A stretch of 41,622 nucleotides of DNA from NCBI GenBank assembly GCA_947383275.1, contig CANDCW010000017.1:1-41622 (forward strand), written 5' to 3'. Both the position numbers and the translations under genes were made by a program. Origin of the DNA: an uncultured Bacillota bacterium (GTDB taxonomy: Bacteria > Bacillota > Clostridia > Oscillospirales > Oscillospiraceae). This document shows positions 34,938 through 41,622 of this stretch, one piece after another. The notes beneath the pieces are model-generated. The model was given only the letters and a program-made list of their open reading frames with translations. It had not been told where the DNA came from and did not search any database. Each line of letters opens with the position of its first letter. The first letter of the stretch is position 1.

Positions 34938-36239
34938 TTAAATCTTCCGCTTGTCGATGACGCGGACCGCCTTGCCCTCGCTGCGGACGATGGTCTTGGG
35001 GGCAACCAGGGTGACCTTGGCGGCCAGGCCCAGCATGGAGCGCAGGCCATCCACCAGCTCCTTCTGGCGCTTGGCAATCTCGCCCATGTTGTCGGTGAAC
35101 ATCTCGGGGGTCATCTCCACCTGGACGTCCAGGGTATCGGTGGACTTCACCCGGTCCACGATAATCTGATAGTTGGCGGGGTAGCCGTGGTTGAGCAGGA
35201 CGGTCTCGATCTGGGACGGGAACACGTTGACGCCCCGGATGATGAGCATATCGTCGGTGCGGCCCTGGGGCTTGGTCATCTTTACGTGGGTGCGGCCGCA
35301 GGAGCATTTCTCCCGTGTCAGGGTGCAGATATCCCGGGTGCGGTAGCGCAGCAGGGGGAACGCCTCCTTGGTGATGGAGGTAAACACCAACTCGCCCTGG
35401 GATCCCTCGGGGAGAACCTCGCCGGTTTCCGGGTCGATGATCTCGGCGATGAAGTGGTCCTCGTTGATGTGCATCCCCGTCTGGGCGGAACACTCGAAGG
35501 AAACGCCGGGACCGGACAGCTCGGTCAGGCCGTAGATATCGTAGGCTTTAATCCCCAGGGTATTCTGAATGTCCTGACGCATCTCCTCAGACCACGCTTC
35601 CGCGCCGAAAATGCCCGCCTTCAGGGGGATCTGGTCGGGGGTGAGGCCCATCTCCTTCATGGTCTCTCCGATGTAGGCGGCGTAGGAGGGCGTACAGCAC
35701 AAAATGGTGGCGGACAGGTCCTGAATGAACATGATCTGCCGTTCGGTATTGCCCGATGAGGTGGGGATGGTGAGGCAGCCCACCTTGTGAGACCCGCCGT
35801 TCAGGCCGGGGCCTCCGGTGAACAGGCCGTAGCCGTAGGACACCTGGCACACGTCCTCGTCAGTGCCGCCGGCGGCCATAATGGCCCGGGCGCAGCAATC
35901 CTCCCACAGATCGATGTCATGCTGGGTATAGAAAGCCACCACCCGCTTGCCCGTGGTGCCCGAGGTGGACTGGATGCGCACACACTCCTTCAGCGGCTTG
36001 GCCACCAGCCCGTAGGGATAGGCCTCCCGCAGGTCGGCTTTGGTGATAAAGGGCAGCTTGTGCAGGTCGCCGCTGGACCGGATGTCCTCCGGGGTGAGGC
36101 CCTTCTCCTCCATCTTCTTGCGGTAGTAGGGCACGTTGTCCCAGACGTGGCGCACCTGCTTCACAAGCCGCTCGTCCTGCCATGCCTTGATTTGTTCCCG
36201 GGACGCGCATTCGATCTCAGGCTGGTAGTATCTTTCCAT
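34938..36239 (-). CDS. paaK: Phenylacetate--CoA ligase (AMP-forming)
   Basis: A 433-residue PaaK-type ligase: YYQPEIECASREQIKAWQDE at the start, the ATP loop IQSTSGTTGKRVVAF (residues ~85-100), the adenylation motif YDIYGLTELSGPGVSFEC, and the C-terminal RTDDMLIIRGVNVFPSQIE. A CTLTREKCSCGRTHVKM segment is present, as in other PaaK enzymes. It converts phenylacetate (or another arylacetate), ATP and CoA to arylacetyl-CoA, AMP and PPi. Its place behind iorAB suggests that it supplies arylacetyl-CoA for reductive carboxylation to arylpyruvate, since an AMP-forming ligase is poorly suited to harvest energy in reverse. ATG 36239 is chosen because GGAGAGG is ten bases upstream; ATG 36248 abuts it. 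Confidence 0.9.
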   Translation of the reverse strand: MERYYQPEIECASREQIKAWQDERLVKQVRHVWDNVPYYRKKMEEKGLTPEDIRSSGDLHKLPFITKADLREAYPYGLVAKPLKECVRIQSTSGTTGKRVVAFYTQHDIDLWEDCCARAIMAAGGTDEDVCQVSYGYGLFTGGPGLNGGSHKVGCLTIPTSSGNTERQIMFIQDLSATILCCTPSYAAYIGETMKEMGLTPDQIPLKAGIFGAEAWSEEMRQDIQNTLGIKAYDIYGLTELSGPGVSFECSAQTGMHINEDHFIAEIIDPETGEVLPEGSQGELVFTSITKEAFPLLRYRTRDICTLTREKCSCGRTHVKMTKPQGRTDDMLIIRGVNVFPSQIETVLLNHGYPANYQIIVDRVKSTDTLDVQVEMTPEMFTDNMGEIAKRQKELVDGLRSMLGLAAKVTLVAPKTIVRSEGKAVRVIDKRKI

Positions 36240-36269
36240 GGGAATCATTCCTCTCCAAAAAATTACGTG

Positions 36270-36842
36270 TTATGCGTTTTTCCCCAGCTCAAAGGCCCTC
36301 TTATTCAGCTCCAGGAACTTTGGGGGGACCATGGCCTTCAGGGAGGCTTGCCACGCCTCGCCGGGCAGGTCGAAGTAGTGGGACAGACGGCCCATGAGGA
36401 CGATATTGACCGCCTTGGCGGAACCGGCCTCCTCGGCCAGCTTGAGGCAGTCCAGGGCATCCACCTTGGCCCCGGCGGCGCGCATTTTCTCCACCAGGTT
36501 TTCCGGGTAGGAGGAAGCGCCGGTGATAACGGGCATGGGGTCGATCTGCTGGGTGGAGGTGACGATCTGGCCGTCGGGTTTTAAGTAGCTCAGCCACCGG
36601 GCAGCCTCCAGCAGCTCAAAGGAGACGATATAGTCCGCCTCCCCCTTGTCGATGACAGGGGAGTTCACCTTGCCGCCGTAGCGCACGTAGGTCACCACCG
36701 ACCCGCCCCGCTGAGACATGCCATGGACCTCGGACACCTTCACGTCGTACCCCTGTTCCATCAGCAGGTGGCCCAGCAGCTTGGAGGCCAGGAGGGAGCC
36801 CTGCCCCCCCACGCCGACAATCATAATGTTTTTGGTTTCCAT
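36270..36842 (-). CDS. iorB: Indolepyruvate:ferredoxin oxidoreductase, beta subunit
   Basis: A 190-residue gamma-type domain of the 2-oxoacid:ferredoxin oxidoreductase family. It begins KNIMIVGVGGQGSLLASKLL (Rossmann-like GVGGQG) and has VHGMSQRGGSVVTYVRYG, the family's MSQRGG motif. With IorA it forms the enzyme that interconverts arylpyruvates (from Phe, Tyr, Trp) and arylacetyl-CoA with CO2 and reduced ferredoxin. The ATG is three bases after the iorA stop, which implies translational coupling, with AAAAAGGAGGG inside the end of iorA. paaK follows 30 bases later. Confidence 0.93.
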   Translation of the reverse strand: METKNIMIVGVGGQGSLLASKLLGHLLMEQGYDVKVSEVHGMSQRGGSVVTYVRYGGKVNSPVIDKGEADYIVSFELLEAARWLSYLKPDGQIVTSTQQIDPMPVITGASSYPENLVEKMRAAGAKVDALDCLKLAEEAGSAKAVNIVLMGRLSHYFDLPGEAWQASLKAMVPPKFLELNKRAFELGKNA

Positions 36843-36845
36843 GGT

Positions 36846-38588
36846 TCAGCCCTCCTTTTTGGCGCTCTGAAACGCCTTCACGCCGCACAGCTGCTCACAC
36901 ACGCCGCAGCCCACGCACAGGGTGTTGTCCACATGGGCCTTGCCCTCCTTGATGGAGATGGCGGGACAGCCGATTTTCATGCAGTTTTTACAACCCACGC
37001 ACTTGGCTGTGTCCACCGCAAGGGGCGGGTTATGCTTGACGTACTTCAACAGCGCACAAGGCCGGCGGCTGATTATGACGGAGGGCTCATCTGCGGCCAG
37101 CTCCTCCTTGACGGCGGCGTCAGTGGCTTTCAGGTCGTAGGGGTCCACCACCCGGACCCGCGTAAAGCCCATAGCCCTGCACAGAGCCTCCAGGTCGATC
37201 TTTCCGGCGGGGTCGCCCTTGATGTTGTAGCCAGTGGTGGGATTCTGCTGGTGGCCGGTCATGCCGGTGATGGAGTTGTCCAGAATGATGACGGTGGAGT
37301 TGGACCGGTTGTAAGCGATGTTAGCCAGGCCGGTCATGCCCGAATGTATAAAGGTGGAGTCGCCGATGACGGCCACCGTTTTGCTCTCGGACTCGCTCCC
37401 CCGGGCCTTGTTAAAGCCGTGGATGGCGGAGATGGAGCCCCCCATGCACAAGGTCATGTCCATGGCGGACAGGGGAGCCACCGCCCCCAGGGTGTAGCAG
37501 CCAATATCACCCAGAACGGTGCACTTGTTTTTACTCAGGGTGTAGAACAGTCCCCGGTGGGGGCAGCCGGCACACATGACCGGGGGCCGGGGCGGAATGG
37601 GGTCGTCGATCGTCCGTCCGCTATGTACCGTGCCGCCCAGCTTTCCGGCAATGAGATTTTGGGAGAATTCTCCCTCCATGGGCAGCACATCCTTGCCGGA
37701 TACGGCAAGGCCCAGGGCTTTACAGTGGTTCTCAATGATGGGATCCAGCTCCTCCACAACAACAAGCTTTTCCACTTTACGGGCAAAGTTCTGAATCAGC
37801 CTCACAGGCAGCGGGTTGGCCATGCCCAGCTTAAGGACGGACACGCTGTCCCCAAAGACCTCCTTCACATATTGGTAGGAGGTGGAGGAGGTGATAATCC
37901 CCACCTTGGTCCCACCCATCTCCACCCGGTTGATGGGGGCGGTCTCGGCCCATTCCTGAAGCTTCCGGGTGCGCTCCTCCACAAAGGGGTGGCGGCGAAT
38001 GGCGTTGCCAGGCATCATCACATACTTGGCAATGTTTTTTTCGTAGGATTTTAGCGCCGGCTCCACCCGGCCGGCAGTTTCGACTAGCGATTGGGAGTGG
38101 GCCACCCGGGTGCACATCTTCAACAGCACCGGGGTGTCAAACTCCTCAGACAGCTCATAGGCCAGCTTGGCAAAGGCCAGGGCCTCAGCGGAGTCGGAGG
38201 GCTCCAGCATGGGCACCTTGGCGGCAATGGCATGGTGGCGGGAGTCCTGCTCATTCTGGGAGGAGTGCATCCCCGCGTCGTCCGCCACGCCGATGACCAT
38301 CCCAGCGTTGACCCCGGTGTAGGACATGGTGTACAGCGGGTCGGCGGCCACGTTCAGCCCTACGTGCTTCATGCCGCAGAAGGAGCGCCTGCCCGCCAGG
38401 CAGGCCCCGAAAGCGGCCTCCATGGCCACCTTCTCGTTGGGGGCCCACTCGCAGTAGATGTCATCGTACTTGGCGGCCTCCTCGGTGATCTCAGTGCTGG
38501 GGGTGCCAGGATAGCTGGAGACCACGCAGCACCCCGCCTCATACAGCCCGCGGGCAACGGCGGCGTTGCCCAACATCAGTTGTTTCAT
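36846..38588 (-). CDS. iorA: Indolepyruvate:ferredoxin oxidoreductase, alpha subunit
   Basis: A 580-residue protein with MKQLMLGNAAVARGLYEAGC, a pyrimidine-binding domain (SSYPGTPSTEITEEAAKY), then a thiamine-pyrophosphate domain with MCAGCPHRGLFYTL, GDIGCYTLG and GDSTFIHSGMTGL, including the NNSITGMTG-like loop (DNSITGMTGHQQNP). A C-terminal two-cluster ferredoxin module has CVGCKNCMKIGCP and CVGCGVCEQLCGV; the fourth cysteine of the second cluster is followed by G-V rather than P. It catalyses arylpyruvate decarboxylation or the reverse carboxylation with thiamine diphosphate. Electrons pass to ferredoxin, possibly the one at 9,047. It is the second gene of the T-box operon. Confidence 0.95.
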   Translation of the reverse strand: MKQLMLGNAAVARGLYEAGCCVVSSYPGTPSTEITEEAAKYDDIYCEWAPNEKVAMEAAFGACLAGRRSFCGMKHVGLNVAADPLYTMSYTGVNAGMVIGVADDAGMHSSQNEQDSRHHAIAAKVPMLEPSDSAEALAFAKLAYELSEEFDTPVLLKMCTRVAHSQSLVETAGRVEPALKSYEKNIAKYVMMPGNAIRRHPFVEERTRKLQEWAETAPINRVEMGGTKVGIITSSTSYQYVKEVFGDSVSVLKLGMANPLPVRLIQNFARKVEKLVVVEELDPIIENHCKALGLAVSGKDVLPMEGEFSQNLIAGKLGGTVHSGRTIDDPIPPRPPVMCAGCPHRGLFYTLSKNKCTVLGDIGCYTLGAVAPLSAMDMTLCMGGSISAIHGFNKARGSESESKTVAVIGDSTFIHSGMTGLANIAYNRSNSTVIILDNSITGMTGHQQNPTTGYNIKGDPAGKIDLEALCRAMGFTRVRVVDPYDLKATDAAVKEELAADEPSVIISRRPCALLKYVKHNPPLAVDTAKCVGCKNCMKIGCPAISIKEGKAHVDNTLCVGCGVCEQLCGVKAFQSAKKEG

Positions 38589-38602
38589 ACTATTTTCCCT
38601 CG

Positions 38603-38923
38603 CTATTCTTTGTTTTCCGTATCTTTTTCGCCCTGTTGGAGCCGGGCAATAACCTCCTGCATCACACCGCCCGCGCCGTTGTCCAGCATGGAGCGCCGGA
38701 CCCGGCTGATTGTGGCGCTGGAAGCCCCGGTCTTGTCCAGAATGTCCAGGTAGACCAGCCCCTGCTGCAAATACACTGCAACGTCAAAGCGCTGTTCCAG
38801 GGAACGCAGCTCAGTGGGGGTACACAAGTCGTCGAAGAACCGGCAGCACTCGTCCAGGTCCTTCAGCTTCAGGATGGTCTCGTACAGCGCCATGCTCCGC
38901 TCTCTCTTTTCCGTTTTCGCCAT
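38603..38923 (-). CDS. YerC/YecD-type TrpR-related DNA-binding protein
   Basis: A 106-residue protein of the TrpR superfamily. The core CTPTELRSLEQRFDVAVYLQ is followed by the helix-turn-helix DKTGASSATISRVRRSML. Family knowledge: the E. coli relative represses tryptophan genes with tryptophan as corepressor; the Firmicutes YerC ligand is not known to me. As first gene of an operon for aromatic 2-oxoacid enzymes, and with a palindrome at the start site of the promoter just upstream (38,963-38,976), it is a good candidate for a self-regulating aromatic-responsive repressor (inference). AAAAGGAG is nine bases before ATG 38923; iorA starts 14 bases after its stop. Confidence 0.85.
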   Translation of the reverse strand: MAKTEKRERSMALYETILKLKDLDECCRFFDDLCTPTELRSLEQRFDVAVYLQQGLVYLDILDKTGASSATISRVRRSMLDNGAGGVMQEVIARLQQGEKDTENKE

Positions 38924-38962
38924 TCAGCAACACTCCTTTTCAAGCAGTTTTCCCAAGAGGAA

Positions 38963-39004
38963 TTTACTTGTGTAAAGTGTAGCACGGAGAAGTGAAAAAG
39001 TAAA
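38963..39004 (-). promoter_or_regulatory. Second operon promoter with palindromic operator
   Basis: On the - strand TTTACT (39004-38999), 17 bases, TACACT (38981-38976). The palindrome TTTAC-N4-GTAAA (38963-38976) begins at the last base of the -10 and covers the start site, an ideal repression position. This promoter bypasses the T-box. Confidence 0.6.
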
Positions 39005-39045
39005 GAACATGCCGGTATTTTCTGCACCCAGATTTGTGCAAAAAA

Positions 39046-39328
39046 GAAAAAAACCTCCGGCGTCTTTCGACCAGCCAGAGGACGGGAGCCAAACCTTCCC
39101 GCGGTACCACCTCTATTTGCCGTTTTTTCAAAAACGGCCTCACGGGGCATCCTGTAATGCCCCTCCCCGATAACGGGAGGACCCGTTCCGCTCTACTCGG
39201 CCCGCGCCTTTCCTCGGACAGCTCAGGAGATGAAATTTCGAACCGCAGGGCTGCGCCCCTCGCACCAGCCGGGAACTCTCTGGTCAGCCGGATCTGCGTC
39301 CTACTTTGTCTCCATCCACGCTTTATTG
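39046..39328 (-). promoter_or_regulatory. T-box riboswitch with phenylalanine (UUC) specifier
   Basis: The T-box motif AGAGGTGGTACCGCGG lies at 39099-39114. Stem I features include AGTAGG and CCAGAGAG. The stem base GGAGA pairs with TCTCC, and directly 5' of that strand is TTC followed by A (39232-39234), the specifier position. The thrS leader in this window has ACC-A in exactly the same place, supporting the reading. The terminator CCTCTGGC/GCCGGAGG (39054-39081) is followed by TTTTTTTC on the - strand. Downstream genes are the TrpR-like gene, iorA, iorB, paaK and the ACT gene. Confidence 0.88.
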
Positions 39329-39334
39329 CACTGC

Positions 39335-39363
39335 ATTATAAACGTAGCGCTGCCCTTTGTCAA
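39335..39363 (-). promoter_or_regulatory. Consensus promoter of the phenylalanine T-box transcript
   Basis: On the - strand TTGACA (39363-39358), 17 bases, TATAAT (39340-39335): a perfect SigA promoter. Confidence 0.92.
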
Positions 39364-39401
39364 GAGGAAATTTTTCTCCCGCCGGAAATCTCCAATTTCT
39401 C

Positions 39402-39430
39402 TTGACAATCCGGCCCAAATCGACTACAAT
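39402..39430 (+). promoter_or_regulatory. Promoter of the acyl-CoA ligase gene
   Basis: TTGACA (39402-39407), 17 bases, TACAAT (39425-39430). It diverges from the T-box promoter with about 40 bp between the two -35 boxes. Confidence 0.85.
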
Positions 39431-39494
39431 ACTTTAGCGGTTAAAATCAATAAAGTAACGCGGATCACATCCGTTTTGGAAAGGAACGAGCACA

Positions 39495-41129
39495 ATGCCA
39501 ATCACCGATCTGCTGGAGCGCAACAGCAAGCTCTACGGCGACGAAACCGCCCTGGTGGAGATCAACCCGGAAGTCCGGGAGGAGCAGCGTGTAACCTGGA
39601 AGGAGTACGCGCTGATCCAGCCCACCGGTGACGCCCCCTACCGCCGGGAGATCACCTGGTCCATTTTTGACGAAAAGGCCAACCGGGTGGCCAACATGCT
39701 GCTGGGCCGGGGCATCCGCAAAGGCCAAAAGGTGGCCATCCTGATGATGAATTGCCTGGAGTGGCTTCCCATCTACTTCGGCATTTTGAAAACAGGGGCT
39801 ATCGCCGTCCCCCTGAACTTCCGCTACACCTCCGATGAGATTGAATACTGCCTCAAGCTGGCCGGCACCGACGTGCTCTTCTTTGGGCCGGAGTTTGTCA
39901 GCCGCATGGAACCAATCGTCCCTAAAATTTCCAGGCAGATGCTACTGTTTTTCGTTGGGGAACAGTGCCCCGCCTTTGCCGAGGATTATCTGCGCTCCAC
40001 CGCCAACTGCTCCAGCCGCCCCCCCAAGGTACTGGTGGACGACGAGGACGAGGCGGCCATCTACTACTCCTCCGGCACAACCGGCTTCCCCAAGGCCATC
40101 TTGCTCAAGCACACCGCCCTGATGCAGTCCGCCCGGATGGAGGCCATCCACCACGAGACCACCCACAACGACGTGTTTTTGTGCATCCCGCCCTTGTACC
40201 ACACCGGGGCAAAGATGCACTGGTTCGGCTCCCTGTTCACCGGCAGCAGGGCGGTGCTGCTTAAGGGCAACTCCCCCACCGCCATTTTCCAGGCGGCCAG
40301 CCAGGAGAAGTGCACCATCGTGTGGTTGTTGGTCCCCTGGGCCCAGGACATCTTGGCGGCCCTGGACCGGGGCGACCTGAAGATTGGGGACTATCATCTG
40401 TCCCAGTGGCGGCTGATGCACATCGGCGCCCAGCCGGTCCCTCCCTCCCTTATCAAACACTGGCTGGAGTACTTCCCCCACCATAAGTACGACACCAATT
40501 ACGGCCTGTCTGAATCCACCGGCCCGGGGTGCGTCCATCTGGGGGTGGACAACGTCCACAAAGTGGGCGCCATCGGTGTTCCCGGCTATGGCTGGAAGAT
40601 CAAGATTGTGGACGAACAGAACCGGCCCGTCGAGCAGGGCAGCGTGGGTGAGCTGTGCGTCAAGGGCCCTGGGGTGATGGTGTGCTACTACCACAACCCG
40701 GAGGCCACGGCCGAAGTGCTGGAAAACAACTGGCTCCACACCGGCGATATGGCCCGCCAGGACCAGGACGGCTTTGTGTTCCTGGTAGACCGGAAAAAGG
40801 ATGTGATCATCTCGGGCGGCGAGAATTTGTACCCTGTGCAGATTGAGGATTTCCTGTCCGCCTACCCCAAGGTTCACGACGTGGCCGTCATCGGCCTGCC
40901 TGACAAGCGCTTGGGAGAGATCGCCGCCGCCATCATCCAGATCAAGGAGGGCATGAACTGCACTGAGAGCGAGATCAACCAGTTCTGCATGGACCTCCCC
41001 CGGTATAAGCGCCCCCGGAAAATTATTTTTGCCGACGTCCCCCGCAACCCCACCGGAAAAATCGAAAAGCCAAAACTGCGGGAGAGCTATTGCGGCGTCC
41101 GCCTGGTAGAGGCCCAGAATCAAGGATAG
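39495..41129 (+). CDS. AMP-binding acyl-CoA synthetase (class I adenylate-forming)
   Basis: A 544-residue ligase with all core motifs: YYSSGTTGFPKAI at residues ~190-200 (ATP loop), TNYGLSESTGPGCVHLG, the aspartate in NNWLHTGDMARQDQDGFVFL, DRKKDVIISGGENLYPVQIE, and the catalytic lysine in PRNPTGKIEKPKLRE near the C-terminus. It couples a carboxylic acid to CoA through an acyl-adenylate. The substrate cannot be read from sequence; medium- or long-chain fatty acids and aromatic acids are both possible. It is divergent from the phenylalanine T-box operon, so an aromatic acid deserves testing. The start is ATG 39495; GGAAAGGA lies a little upstream. It is a single-gene transcript. Confidence 0.88.
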   Translation: MPITDLLERNSKLYGDETALVEINPEVREEQRVTWKEYALIQPTGDAPYRREITWSIFDEKANRVANMLLGRGIRKGQKVAILMMNCLEWLPIYFGILKTGAIAVPLNFRYTSDEIEYCLKLAGTDVLFFGPEFVSRMEPIVPKISRQMLLFFVGEQCPAFAEDYLRSTANCSSRPPKVLVDDEDEAAIYYSSGTTGFPKAILLKHTALMQSARMEAIHHETTHNDVFLCIPPLYHTGAKMHWFGSLFTGSRAVLLKGNSPTAIFQAASQEKCTIVWLLVPWAQDILAALDRGDLKIGDYHLSQWRLMHIGAQPVPPSLIKHWLEYFPHHKYDTNYGLSESTGPGCVHLGVDNVHKVGAIGVPGYGWKIKIVDEQNRPVEQGSVGELCVKGPGVMVCYYHNPEATAEVLENNWLHTGDMARQDQDGFVFLVDRKKDVIISGGENLYPVQIEDFLSAYPKVHDVAVIGLPDKRLGEIAAAIIQIKEGMNCTESEINQFCMDLPRYKRPRKIIFADVPRNPTGKIEKPKLRESYCGVRLVEAQNQG

Positions 41130-41131
41130 CG

Positions 41132-41173
41132 CAAAACATCCCCGCTGCCGGGTGCGGCAGCGGGGATGTTTTG
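41132..41173. terminator. Bidirectional terminator after the acyl-CoA ligase gene
   Basis: A 19-bp perfect stem (41132-41150 with 41155-41173, loop GGTG) whose ends are A- and T-rich, so it can work in both directions. The P-loop gene converges on it. Confidence 0.9.
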
Positions 41174-41193
41174 TTTATGGGCCGAACGCTGTT

Positions 41194-41604
41194 TTAAAAA
41201 TACTTTTTCACGCCCTCAGGGGCCAGGGACTCATCGTCACTGATCGTAATGGTAAACTTAATGTTGTGCCGCTCGGCAAACTTATTCAGCCAGTCCAGGA
41301 ACTTTTCAGTCTCGTTGTCGCACTCGCCGCCCACAATCTTGGTGAGGCTGTCGATGAAGATATGGGTAATGTCGTAGTTGCCGGCATACATACCGCTGAT
41401 AAAGCCCTTCAGCGCGGTATAGTCAGCGATGTCGTACTCGCTGGCCTCTACCAGGCGGATGTGGTAATGGATGTCGAAGGTCAGCTTGTTGCCTTTCTCA
41501 ATGCAGACCACATTGCCGTGCTCGGTCTGAACGGCGTTGTTGATCATCTCGATCACGTTCTTGGTCTTGCCGGAGCCCTTCTTGCCCATGATAACGCGAA
41601 TCAT
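41194..41604 (-). CDS. Small P-loop ATPase-like protein
   Basis: A 136-residue protein. It starts MIRVIMGKKGSGKTKNVIEM with a clear Walker A (GKKGSGKT, residues ~7-14). A Walker B-like strand, ITHIFIDSLTKIVGG, lies at about 90-104. There is a later ITISDDESL. It is a single compact P-loop domain, much like the nucleotide-binding core of RecA/KaiC-type ATPases but too short to be one of them. Cytoplasmic; function unknown. ATG 41604 is chosen because AAGGAG lies eight bases upstream; the GTG at 41613 sits inside the ribosome-site region. What lies upstream is outside the window. Confidence 0.75.
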   Translation of the reverse strand: MIRVIMGKKGSGKTKNVIEMINNAVQTEHGNVVCIEKGNKLTFDIHYHIRLVEASEYDIADYTALKGFISGMYAGNYDITHIFIDSLTKIVGGECDNETEKFLDWLNKFAERHNIKFTITISDDESLAPEGVKKYF

Positions 41605-41622
41605 GTGTATCACTCCTTATCG

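Noticed and set aside
39046..39328. T-box as the leader of the acyl-CoA ligase gene
   Set aside because: The T-box motif, terminator T-run and promoter all read on the - strand, away from the ligase, which has its own + strand promoter.

Overview
This window is chromosomal DNA from a GC-rich, spore-forming anaerobe of the class Clostridia, most likely an Oscillospiraceae-type gut bacterium (Flavonifractor/Lawsonibacter/Intestinimonas-like). The evidence is a SpoIIID regulator behind a SigE-like promoter, two T-box riboswitches, a CIRCE operator next to clpB, a 2[4Fe-4S] clostridial ferredoxin, ferredoxin-linked 2-oxoacid chemistry and a 2-hydroxyacyl-CoA dehydratase activator. The genus is inference. 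No rRNA, tRNA, CRISPR array, intact insertion sequence or prophage is visible. Two AT-richer patches (about 18,920-20,230 and 29,530-30,140) carry small regulators and broken genes and look acquired.

Layout. 1-1,704: 3' part of a BlaR1/M56 sensor protease. 1,937-6,206: a two-gene operon for a double-activase protein and an HgdB-like dehydratase subunit, followed by the remnant of a DUF4180 gene. 6,426-8,855 (-): a ClpC-type unfoldase. 9,047-12,596 (+): ferredoxin, a secreted stalk-domain protein, a TrhA/hemolysin III membrane protein, EF-P and a CD1247-like zinc-ribbon protein. 12,715-14,121: a lipoprotein serpin. 14,161-18,836 (-): thrS with a threonine T-box, and clpB with CIRCE. 18,925-20,147: AT-richer patch with a SLOG protein, a ribbon-helix-helix protein and a frameshifted gene. 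20,263-28,240: DUF2461, VanW, XpaC-like, thyA-folA, spoIIID and a chemoreceptor. 28,447-30,137: a DUF2974 hydrolase, a frameshifted small membrane protein and an XRE regulator. 30,168-32,780 (-): a Tet(M)-like GTPase fused to a Rae1/YacP-like NYN nuclease domain. 32,948-34,432: an anchored PIG-L deacetylase. 34,491-39,363 (-): T-box, TrpR-like gene, iorA, iorB, paaK and an ACT gene. 39,495-41,129: a divergent acyl-CoA ligase. 41,194-41,604 (-): a small P-loop protein.

The strongest biological story is at 34.5-39.4 kb. Indolepyruvate:ferredoxin oxidoreductase and an AMP-forming phenylacetate-CoA ligase sit behind a consensus promoter and a T-box whose specifier reads as UUC (Phe). A T-box turns genes on when the cognate tRNA is uncharged. 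This argues that the operon makes phenylalanine by activating and reductively carboxylating phenylacetate, rather than degrading aromatic amino acids. A second promoter in front of the TrpR-like gene carries a palindrome at its start site. The second strongest item is the Tet(M)-like/Rae1-like fusion, which joins a ribosome A-site GTPase to a domain whose known relative cuts mRNA in the A site.
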